Below, one piece after another: positions 43,337-51,599 of a DNA stretch of 64,000 nt; positions within the stretch are counted from its first letter, which is position 1, and every line of letters starts with the position of its first letter. This DNA is from an uncultured Planctomycetaceae bacterium (GTDB taxonomy: Bacteria > Planctomycetota > Planctomycetia > Planctomycetales > Planctomycetaceae). The position numbers were made by a program, and so were the translations under genes. Under the pieces are notes generated by a model that saw only the letters and a list, made by a program, of their open reading frames with translations, searched no databases and was not told where the DNA came from. The stretch lies in contig CAIOKE010000238.1 in NCBI GenBank assembly GCA_903858815.1, forward strand, positions 1 to 64,000, read 5' to 3'.

Positions 43337-46300
43337 ATGGAACAAGAAACCCGTAACAAGCTTCAGCGGGCTACTCAGCAGATCCGTCGTCTTTTGGAGG
43401 ACGAGTTTGCGGAGCAGTTGGAAGGTACGTTTGACATTCTGGCAAACGGAAAGATTCTGCCGGAGGCTGGAAAGCATCTGGATGCCAGGCAAAGGCTGAC
43501 GCGGCAGAAGCTTGTCGATGCGATTGAGCACGTCAAAGCGTGCGGGAAGAAACCGCAGGAGGCAGTTGCCCAGTACACGCGGGAGGCGGCGTTTACGTTC
43601 CTGAATCGCTTTGTCGCGTTGCGGATGCTGGAAGCGCGCGGCATGTTGCAGGAATGCGTTGCCAGGGGCGATCAGTCCAACGGTTTCAAAGAGTTTTGTG
43701 GTCTTGCCCCGGGGCTGGCCAGCGTCGACGATGGTGGCTATCGGCTGTATCTGGAGTGCCTGTTTGACGAACTGAGTGTTGAAGTCAAGGTTCTGTTTGA
43801 CCGTCGCGAATCTGCCAGTTTGCTATGGCCCCGGCGGGGAGCATTGAACACGGTGCTGGAGATTCTTGCGCAGGAAGATCTGGCCGCGATCTGGGCTATC
43901 GATGAGACCATCGGATGGGTCTATCAGTATCACAACGATCCGGATGAGCGAAAGAAAATGCGGGAAGAATCCTCCGCCCCGCGTAACAGTCGCGAACTGG
44001 CGGTGCGCAACCAATTCTTCACGCCGCGATATGTTGTTGAGTTTCTGACCGACAATACGCTGGGCCGCATTTGGTACGAAATGTGTCAGGGCCAAACACG
44101 TCTGAAAGACCAGTGTCGGTATATGGTTAGGAGGCCGACTGAAATATTCCTTCAGCTGGGAGAGTTGGCTCCGGAAACGGCAGGGACAACTCTATCCGAT
44201 TCTGCTGAACGTCAAACTCAGGAAGAACTGCTTCGACAGCCGGTCCATATCCCGCATCGGGCACTCAAAGACCCGCGTGAAATCCGACTGCTCGATCCAG
44301 CGTGCGGCTCCATGCATTTTGGCTTGTATGCGTTCGAACTCTTCAGTGTCATTTATGACGAGGCCTGGGAGATCGCACATAGTCCGGACGCGGCTGCCCG
44401 ATCCGCTGCGACATTTGCCCCATTTGTGACTTTTGCAGCGACGTTTGCGAATAAAGCTCTGTTCCTGCGCGAAGTCCCACGGCTAATCATTCAGCACAAT
44501 ATTCATGGGATTGATATCGATCCGCGTGCTGCACAGATCGCCAACCTGGCGATCTGGCTTCGTGCACAACGGTCGTGGCATGAATCGGGAATTGATCGGA
44601 AGGATCGTCCCCAGATATCTCGTTCAAACATTGTGTGTGCCGAACCGATGCCGGGTGAGAAAGGGATGTTGCGTGACTTTGTGGAACAGCAGTTCCCGGA
44701 GTCAGAACGTCCAGCATTCGCTTTTCTGCTGGAAAAGATATTCGACAAGATGTCGCTCGCCGGCGAGGCTGGATCACTGCTGCAGATTGAGGAAGAGATA
44801 CGAACAGCGGTTACGGAAGCTCATTCCCTCGCACGCAAGCAGTCGGAGAAGCGACAGAAACAACTCTTTGCTGACACTAACCAACCACGCCGGCAGCAAA
44901 TGGAGTTTGACCTGCGTGGACTTACCGATGACGAATTCTGGAACGCGGCTGAGCAGCGGATCTACGACGCGCTCGAAGCCTACGCCGAGCAGGCCGAGAA
45001 CGGCGGCGGATTCCAGCGCCGCCTCTTCGCCGACGACGCCGCGCAGGGCTTCGCCTTCATCGACCTCTGCCGCAAACGCTACGACGTGGTGGTGATGAAT
45101 CCGCCGTTTGGAAGACGTTCCGACCCGAGCAGCATCTATTTCGATGAGCACTACAGTACATTCAAGCCAGACATGGGCCTTGCGTTCGTAGATGGCTTCT
45201 CTCACCGACTTGAAGAGCGAGGGCAACTCGGTGCACTTACCTCGCGAACATTCTTGGCAGGCGGCTCGTTCGATGACTGGAGAAAAGACGTCCTATTATC
45301 ATCAAGACCCGTAAGGGTTCTTTTGGACCTTGGAATTGGCGTATTGGACGACGCATTAGTGGAAACTTGCGCATATGTGGTGCAGCACCAAAAGACTGAG
45401 CACGGCCGGTTCTTGAGAGCACTGGAGGCGACCGACAAAGCCGCGTCGGTTGCAGCGTTCTTTTCCCAAGACGGCGACGGTGGTCAAGGCGTGCACGCGT
45501 TTTTGACGCCGTTGGCCGCGATGCGAGACCTTCCAACGTCGATCATGGCGTATTGGTTGCCTGGGGACGTTGCCGTGACAATCAAGAAAATCGGCACTCT
45601 TGAGAGCATCCAAGCGGCCACGAAGCACGGTGTTCAGACGACTGACGATTTCCAATTCATGCGGTTGGCCTGGGAAGTTCCCCAAGGCAGCGTCTCCTCC
45701 GAAGGACGATGGCCGGTTTTGGCAAAGGGTGGCGAATACGCCCCATATTTCGACAATCTTCATCTGTGCGTTGATTGGATGTCTAGGGGCGGGCGTCTTA
45801 AGGAGTATTTGGCGGCGAAACGAATGAGAACGCAGGGCTCCCCTGATTGGACTCCGTGGATGAACAGTCATGAAGATTACTTCCGCGCCGGGCTAACTTT
45901 TCCGGCACGAACGGCGAGCGATTTTTGTCCACGTATTCTTCCTGCTGGTTGTGTATTCACAGCATCTGGCCAGGCGTTGCTTTTTCCGAAAGACGCTCAG
46001 GCATTTGGCTACTTGGGAGGCGCCTTTACACGGGCTTTCAAGATTATCGTCGATGCCTTTGTCTGCTCTGGCGACAATTCCGTTTCTGGTTCAGCAGCCA
46101 ACACTTACCGAACTGGTCTCGTAAACGCCCTTCCGCTTCCCACTGATGTTAATGGCCGCGACGCACAAGAAATTGGGGAGCAAAGTGTCCACCTTGCTTT
46201 CAAAGTGGCCGCTACTGAGGAGACGTCTCTCAACTTTCGTTTCTCCTCGGGACGACTGCGCTCGTTAAAGAGCTATGCAGCAACGACGGTCGAGTCTGAG

Positions 46301-47758
46301 TTCAAGATAGCCATCGAGCTACTTGCATTGAGTGAGCTCGCAGACCGAACCGCGCAGTCGTTTTTTGGATTCTCCGATGAGCTACTTGCCCATCTCTACG
46401 GCCCCCTTCCAACCGCCTATCCTAAAGCAGTCGGGGATTTGCACGCCGATGTTTTGTTGCTCGCGGAAGACAAGCTGGTTGCAGAAGCACTGAAACGACA
46501 TGGACCGCGTCGGCAACTTACAAAGAAAACATACGTCGCCAATCGGCGGCTTGAGTTGCTGTGTCACATATTTGAGGTGCATCCCGAAAGTATCGTTGCA
46601 GCCTTGAATGCGCTCAATTTGTGGAGTGAACTTCATCCCTCGGTGGCTGAAGATGAGATGTCTGTAGCGCTCGGCTGTGTCTTCGGCCGCTGGGACATCC
46701 GGTATGCCACGGGCGAGCGGCCGGCGCCGGAGTTGCCGGACCCGTTTGCGCCGCTGCCGGTCTGCCCGCCCGGGATGCTCCAAGGCGACGACGGCCTGCC
46801 ACTTTCGCCCGCAGCCGGCCGCCGGCTGCGGACCGAGGGCCGTTACCCGCTCGACGTGGCTTGGGACGGCATTCTCGTGGACGACCCGGAGCACCCGCTC
46901 GACCTCGAACGCCACGTCCACACCGCCCTTGCGGTAATTTGGGGCGAGCGAGCCGACGCGATTCAGCAAGAAGCCTGCGAACTACTCGGCGTGCCAACTT
47001 TGCGAGAATGGTTCCGCCGTCCCGCGTCTTTCTATGCGGATCACCTCAAACGCTACTCAAAGAGCCGCCGCAAAGCTCCGATCTATTGGCCCCTGTCAAC
47101 TCCATCAGCGACTTACACAGTCTGGCTGTACTATCACCGTTTTGCGAAAGACACGTTCTTCAAGGTCAGCGAAATCGTCAAAGAGAAGCACAACCACGAA
47201 CAGCAGAAGCTTACGCGTCTCAAATCGGAATTCGGAGACTCCCCCACGCGAACTCAGTCCAAAGAGCTGGAGACACAGGAGAAGATCGTCGCTGAGATCA
47301 CGTCTCTTCTGGAGGAAGTCAATCGGATCGCACCACTTTGGAACCCCAACCTCAATGATGGCGTGATCATCAACTTCGCACCGCTTTGGCGACTTGTTCC
47401 GCAGCACAAGGTATGGCAAACGGAGTGCAAGGCCTGCTGGGATAAACTGGTCGCTGGTGACTACGACTGGGCCCATCTGGCCATGCACCTGTGGCCGGAA
47501 CGCGTTGTTCCCAAGTGTGTCGGCGATGCAAGCCTGGCGATCGCTCACGGCCTCGAAGAAGTCTTCTGGGGTCAGGACGATCGCGATCGATTCCAGCCAA
47601 AAAAGAAGCCGCAAGGTGGCTGGCAGCCGGTGATTGATGAACTCGTGAAGGAACGCTCCAGCCCCGCTGTGAAGGCCGCTCTGAAAAGCCTGCTGGAAGC
47701 TCCGGTGGCTTCTTCAGGGACAAAAGGAAGCCGCGGTCGCCGGGGGGCAGCAACGTGA
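43337..47758 (+). CDS. pglX: BREX adenine-specific DNA methyltransferase PglX
   Basis: This 1473-residue enzyme methylates adenine in a short target to mark self DNA. The N-terminal region (residues 1-230) carries RFVALRMLEARGML and NQFFTPRYVVEFLTDNTLGR. Motif I is LDPACGSMHFG at 319-329, and motif IV is NPPFG at 588-592. The target-recognition region follows, then a C-terminal domain with a coiled coil (about 1280-1340) and the WNPNLNDGVIINFAPLWRL block typical of PglX. Base composition changes abruptly: about 44971-45105 and 46680-46990 are much richer in GC than their surroundings, and the stretch between is AT-richer, which suggests exchange of the recognition domain. Its stop overlaps the next start by 4 bp. 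Confidence 0.95.
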   Translation: MEQETRNKLQRATQQIRRLLEDEFAEQLEGTFDILANGKILPEAGKHLDARQRLTRQKLVDAIEHVKACGKKPQEAVAQYTREAAFTFLNRFVALRMLEARGMLQECVARGDQSNGFKEFCGLAPGLASVDDGGYRLYLECLFDELSVEVKVLFDRRESASLLWPRRGALNTVLEILAQEDLAAIWAIDETIGWVYQYHNDPDERKKMREESSAPRNSRELAVRNQFFTPRYVVEFLTDNTLGRIWYEMCQGQTRLKDQCRYMVRRPTEIFLQLGELAPETAGTTLSDSAERQTQEELLRQPVHIPHRALKDPREIRLLDPACGSMHFGLYAFELFSVIYDEAWEIAHSPDAAARSAATFAPFVTFAATFANKALFLREVPRLIIQHNIHGIDIDPRAAQIANLAIWLRAQRSWHESGIDRKDRPQISRSNIVCAEPMPGEKGMLRDFVEQQFPESERPAFAFLLEKIFDKMSLAGEAGSLLQIEEEIRTAVTEAHSLARKQSEKRQKQLFADTNQPRRQQMEFDLRGLTDDEFWNAAEQRIYDALEAYAEQAENGGGFQRRLFADDAAQGFAFIDLCRKRYDVVVMNPPFGRRSDPSSIYFDEHYSTFKPDMGLAFVDGFSHRLEERGQLGALTSRTFLAGGSFDDWRKDVLLSSRPVRVLLDLGIGVLDDALVETCAYVVQHQKTEHGRFLRALEATDKAASVAAFFSQDGDGGQGVHAFLTPLAAMRDLPTSIMAYWLPGDVAVTIKKIGTLESIQAATKHGVQTTDDFQFMRLAWEVPQGSVSSEGRWPVLAKGGEYAPYFDNLHLCVDWMSRGGRLKEYLAAKRMRTQGSPDWTPWMNSHEDYFRAGLTFPARTASDFCPRILPAGCVFTASGQALLFPKDAQAFGYLGGAFTRAFKIIVDAFVCSGDNSVSGSAANTYRTGLVNALPLPTDVNGRDAQEIGEQSVHLAFKVAATEETSLNFRFSSGRLRSLKSYAATTVESEFKIAIELLALSELADRTAQSFFGFSDELLAHLYGPLPTAYPKAVGDLHADVLLLAEDKLVAEALKRHGPRRQLTKKTYVANRRLELLCHIFEVHPESIVAALNALNLWSELHPSVAEDEMSVALGCVFGRWDIRYATGERPAPELPDPFAPLPVCPPGMLQGDDGLPLSPAAGRRLRTEGRYPLDVAWDGILVDDPEHPLDLERHVHTALAVIWGERADAIQQEACELLGVPTLREWFRRPASFYADHLKRYSKSRRKAPIYWPLSTPSATYTVWLYYHRFAKDTFFKVSEIVKEKHNHEQQKLTRLKSEFGDSPTRTQSKELETQEKIVAEITSLLEEVNRIAPLWNPNLNDGVIINFAPLWRLVPQHKVWQTECKACWDKLVAGDYDWAHLAMHLWPERVVPKCVGDASLAIAHGLEEVFWGQDDRDRFQPKKKPQGGWQPVIDELVKERSSPAVKAALKSLLEAPVASSGTKGSRGRRGAAT

Positions 47759-49014
47759 ACCACAGTTCGTCATCGATCCGCGTTCAGTTTACGCACCTGT
47801 CATGTGAGCTGAAAGATGCCGAGCTGTCTCGACTTGGCAGCCCGCACGTCAGCAAGAAGGAAGTTGGGCAAACGCTGCTGCCGCTTGTGACGCAACGAAC
47901 GAGGAGACCTGTTCGCGAACTGGATTGTCGATTTCAACGTAAACAGATCATTTGCGCGAACGAAGTCTTTCCGGAATCTGTCAGCGCAGATCCATTGGCC
48001 GATCTGGAGATCTGGGACGAATGGCGACAGAACATCCGGCGGTTTCCGTTTCCCGGGTTGTTTAGCCCGCTTGGTATCACAGGTCAGGCGAGCAAATCGA
48101 CGAGTCCCACATCGGTCGGGGTCCTCGGGGAAATCATGACGGGGCTGTTCAGTCAGGCCTATATTTCGCCCTGGGTCATTGTTCGCCCGATTCGCCGTTG
48201 GCCGGATTTCATCTTCTTCTGCCGCGACGAACGTTACGCATTTGTCGAGTCGAAAGCATTCACCGGAAGCTCGGATGAATCCGACGACTTGCTGTCGCGG
48301 ATTCCCAATTCGACATTGCAGGAATGCCTGGACGATGCGGTCAAACAGCTGAATGCAGATCCATTCGTCACCGTCTGGTTTTCGTTTACGGAAATATGTC
48401 GCATCGATCCGATGGAACTGCGAGTCACTTTTCTTGAATTGAATACGTCCGCAGAGCGTCGGACATCGCGTGCGTCTGAAAGAATTGTTCCAGAGGCCGT
48501 TGTTCATGGTCTGGCAGAACGGGCCGCATCGTCGGGTGCCGCCCGGGTTTTCCAGAGCGAGCGAGATTTATCCGAGACCGTCTACGGCCGGAAAGATGCG
48601 AAGTCCCGTTTTCAAAAGAGAGTCACCGATTGTTCCGTTGATGAGGTACCTCGAGTGCTGGAAGCTGCAGTGCCAGAGACACTGTATGAAGCTGCTTCGA
48701 AAGAAGTCAGCGAAAAGGCTCGAGAACTTGCCGGTAAAGCAAACCCCAAAGTGTCTGATCCTGGCAGGAGAATGACGGCAGCCAAGGAACGAGCTGTGGA
48801 GGGAGAGCTCGGTGAGCTGCGAAGTTTTGGCGGCGATCGTCTGTACCTGGTCGACCTGACGGTCGAGCAACGCAGTCTGCTGGAACGGGATTGGCAACCC
48901 GGCTGGGAACAGGCCGTTCAGAAGTGGAGAATATTGCATGGCACAGAGTTCTGGCGATGCAGCAGTGCGGCTGTGGGGCTGGGGCCGTCAGAACTGGCCG
49001 GGCGGCTCGATTGA
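47755..49014 (+). CDS. Unknown protein with a PD-(D/E)xK nuclease-like motif between pglX and pglZ
   Basis: I do not recognise this 419-residue protein as a BREX component. Residues 124-168 contain VLGEIMTGLF (Glu126), RRWPDFIFF (Asp151) and YAFVESKAF (Glu165, Lys167). This matches the E...PD...ExK pattern of the PD-(D/E)xK nuclease fold, with strands in the right places. The C-terminal half is helical and charged, without known motifs. The gene overlaps pglX by 4 bp and pglZ by 77 bp, so it is tightly integrated in the operon. If active, it could be the DNA-cleaving partner that most BREX systems lack. That function is inference. Confidence 0.6.
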   Translation: MNHSSSSIRVQFTHLSCELKDAELSRLGSPHVSKKEVGQTLLPLVTQRTRRPVRELDCRFQRKQIICANEVFPESVSADPLADLEIWDEWRQNIRRFPFPGLFSPLGITGQASKSTSPTSVGVLGEIMTGLFSQAYISPWVIVRPIRRWPDFIFFCRDERYAFVESKAFTGSSDESDDLLSRIPNSTLQECLDDAVKQLNADPFVTVWFSFTEICRIDPMELRVTFLELNTSAERRTSRASERIVPEAVVHGLAERAASSGAARVFQSERDLSETVYGRKDAKSRFQKRVTDCSVDEVPRVLEAAVPETLYEAASKEVSEKARELAGKANPKVSDPGRRMTAAKERAVEGELGELRSFGGDRLYLVDLTVEQRSLLERDWQPGWEQAVQKWRILHGTEFWRCSSAAVGLGPSELAGRLD

Positions 49015-51580
49015 TTCATTCGTTACGAAACAACAAGCGATGCATGACTTACATAAACATCTGGGAACTCTGCTTTCAGACTATCTGAAGACGCGTCGCG
49101 TTGTGACCTGGTACGATCCTCGCGGTGAATTCTCAGAGTACATCGCGGAACTGGCCGGAGGAACACTGCCTGATGAATGCACAGTGCAGCCGACTGTCAT
49201 AGGTGATATCTCAGCCCAGTTGTGCGTGAAGCAGGATTCCTTCTTCGCCGTCAAATTTGCCGTAGAGCCCATCGTTTCGCCAGATCGCCCTGATCCCGTG
49301 CTGATTTATCTGCCAGCAACCGAGCGTGATGATGACACGGCTGTCCTGATGGAGCTGGAGGCCGGCGGTATCCGCTGGGAACCGCAACTCAAACGCGAAG
49401 CCCGCCGAGTATTGAAGAAGCAGTACGGCGACGGCCAGATTGATCAGATGCTGAGTTCGCCGAATGTGACGTACCAGGACATCGTTCGCCTGCTTGAGTC
49501 TGGTTCGGGAACAAAAGGCTCAGGGTCGCTGCTGGCAGTGATCTATCCCGAAGCGAAGGGGAATAATGCTGAGCTGCTGGGGGCATGGATGTCTGGGGAT
49601 ACCGGGGACAAATCTATCGTTGAAAAGGGCGCGACGACAGAGCTCTTTCAGTTGATCAGCTCACGCCTGGGACTTGAGTGTTCAGAGAAAGATGATCTGG
49701 GGGACTGCCGCAAAAAAGTCTGCCGCTATGTGTTACTGGCTGAATTCCGCAATGATCTGCGCGGGGACGCTCCAGCTTCATTGAATCTTGTGGGGCAACC
49801 AACCAGCAAACAGCTGGAACTGGCACTTGAAGTTGCCGCGTACTTCCGGCAGCGTTTCCCCACGGAGTATGTCGCGATTGCGGATAGCGTGGAGAAAGAG
49901 TTGCATTTGTCGACGCAGGGCATTTCTCCTGAAAAGCTTGGACGAATCGACACGTTTCGCTTCGAAGAGCAGGTGCTTCTTGATCATGTCGGCAATCTGA
50001 TCACATCCGGGAAATTCACTGACGCTCTCGAGGTAATCACGCATCGACGACGCAGTTTCTGGGCACTGCACCAGTTGCAACGTCAGGAGCAGTGGCAGGC
50101 CTATTGCCTGGCTGCCGAGTTGGGAATCGCCGTCCGGGAGATTGAAAAGCAACTGCCTGATGCGAAAAAGACTGCAGTTCACTGGATCGAAGGCTATGTC
50201 GCAGAAAGTGGCTGGTACCGTGCGGATCTGTTGCACCGTCGACTGGAATCGACTTTGGCAGCGATGACCGACACGATCGCTTCGGAGAAGGTCATTCATC
50301 GCGTGCGCCACGACTATGAGTCACTGACCGCAAGAATGACGACAGGGTTTATCACCGCGTTTGGACAGTCTGGATGGGCGGTTGCGGGCGTATTGCATCA
50401 GTCGCAAATCTTTAAGCAGGAGGTTCACAATCCGGCAGAGCCAGTGTGCCTGCTGCTTGCCGACGCTCTGAGGTACGAAATGGCGGTGGAACTGAAGAGT
50501 CTGCTGGAGAATGCGGTCGAGCTGAGTCTGCAGCCGGCCATCGCTGCGATCCCCACAATTACGCCTGTTGGCATGGCGGCATTGATGCCAGGTGCCGACG
50601 AGTCGTTTTCAGTCGTTGATGGCGGTGCAGAGTTGGCGGGGCGAATTGCAGATTCCGTGGTCGGCAACCTGAATGACCGAAAGCGATTCTGGAAAGGTCG
50701 AGTACCCGATATTGTCGATCTGGAACTCGATAAGGTGCTCAGCCAATCAAATGCACAGCTGCAAAAGCGAATCTCCGGTGCGCCAATGTTGATCGTCAGA
50801 AGTGTCGAGATCGATGCGATTGGTGAGGGCGGGAATACGTTTCTTGCCCGGCAGGTCATGGACACGGCGATCAACAATCTGGCAAGGGCAATCAAGCGAT
50901 TGTCCAGCCTGGGAATTTCACGTTTCGTTGTGGCTGCCGACCATGGGCACTTGTTCATTAACGAACGCGATGAGTCTGAACGGATAGAGAAACCGGGGGG
51001 CGAACAGGTCTCTTTGCATCGACGTTGCTGGGCCGGACGCGGGGGGGCTACGCCACCATCAACGGTTCGTATCTCTGCTGCCCAGCTGGGGTATGACTCT
51101 GACCTGGATTTCGTGTTTCCGACCAACAATTCAGTGTTCAAAGCAGGCGGCGATCTGACCTACTACCACGGCGGCCTGAGCTTGCAGGAATTGCTGATTC
51201 CGGTGCTGTCGATTCGCATGCCGGCGGAGGTGAAGGAAGAGTCTACTGACGTCCAGATCACGCTGACCAAAGTACCGGAGAAAATCGCCAATCGCATCGT
51301 AACCTTCGGGTTTTCGACCAGCAAATCGCTGTTCACACCTGAGAATGTTGTCGTGCGGCCGCTACTGCTCAGCAATGGTCAGCATGTGGGACATGTCGGC
51401 ATGGCTTTGGATGCAGTTCACGATTCTTTGACCCATTGCGTGCAGATCAAGCCTGGATCGTCCTGCACTGTCGGCATTCAGCTGTTAAGAGACGACATGG
51501 ACAGTGTCGAAATTGTGGTCCTTGACCCAAATACCGACAGGGTTCTGGCAAAATCAGGCAAGATCCCAGTCAAACTGTGA
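48938..51580 (+). CDS. pglZ: BREX alkaline-phosphatase-fold protein PglZ
   Basis: This 880-residue protein has the PglZ domain. Metal-ligand motifs of the alkaline phosphatase superfamily are visible: LLADALRYEM with Asp509, and VVAADHGHLF with Asp668, His669 and His671. The N-terminal KTRRVVTWYDPRGEFSEYI is a common PglZ opening. The ATG at 48938 has GTGGAG 11-16 bases upstream, which favours it over Met 49040 although it makes a 77-bp overlap with the preceding gene. PglZ is essential for BREX defence and methylation and interacts with PglX. Its C-terminal 150 residues form a beta-rich tail. Confidence 0.93.
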   Translation: MAQSSGDAAVRLWGWGRQNWPGGSIDSFVTKQQAMHDLHKHLGTLLSDYLKTRRVVTWYDPRGEFSEYIAELAGGTLPDECTVQPTVIGDISAQLCVKQDSFFAVKFAVEPIVSPDRPDPVLIYLPATERDDDTAVLMELEAGGIRWEPQLKREARRVLKKQYGDGQIDQMLSSPNVTYQDIVRLLESGSGTKGSGSLLAVIYPEAKGNNAELLGAWMSGDTGDKSIVEKGATTELFQLISSRLGLECSEKDDLGDCRKKVCRYVLLAEFRNDLRGDAPASLNLVGQPTSKQLELALEVAAYFRQRFPTEYVAIADSVEKELHLSTQGISPEKLGRIDTFRFEEQVLLDHVGNLITSGKFTDALEVITHRRRSFWALHQLQRQEQWQAYCLAAELGIAVREIEKQLPDAKKTAVHWIEGYVAESGWYRADLLHRRLESTLAAMTDTIASEKVIHRVRHDYESLTARMTTGFITAFGQSGWAVAGVLHQSQIFKQEVHNPAEPVCLLLADALRYEMAVELKSLLENAVELSLQPAIAAIPTITPVGMAALMPGADESFSVVDGGAELAGRIADSVVGNLNDRKRFWKGRVPDIVDLELDKVLSQSNAQLQKRISGAPMLIVRSVEIDAIGEGGNTFLARQVMDTAINNLARAIKRLSSLGISRFVVAADHGHLFINERDESERIEKPGGEQVSLHRRCWAGRGGATPPSTVRISAAQLGYDSDLDFVFPTNNSVFKAGGDLTYYHGGLSLQELLIPVLSIRMPAEVKEESTDVQITLTKVPEKIANRIVTFGFSTSKSLFTPENVVVRPLLLSNGQHVGHVGMALDAVHDSLTHCVQIKPGSSCTVGIQLLRDDMDSVEIVVLDPNTDRVLAKSGKIPVKL

Positions 51581-51599
51581 ATAAGTTGGAAGAAGAAGA

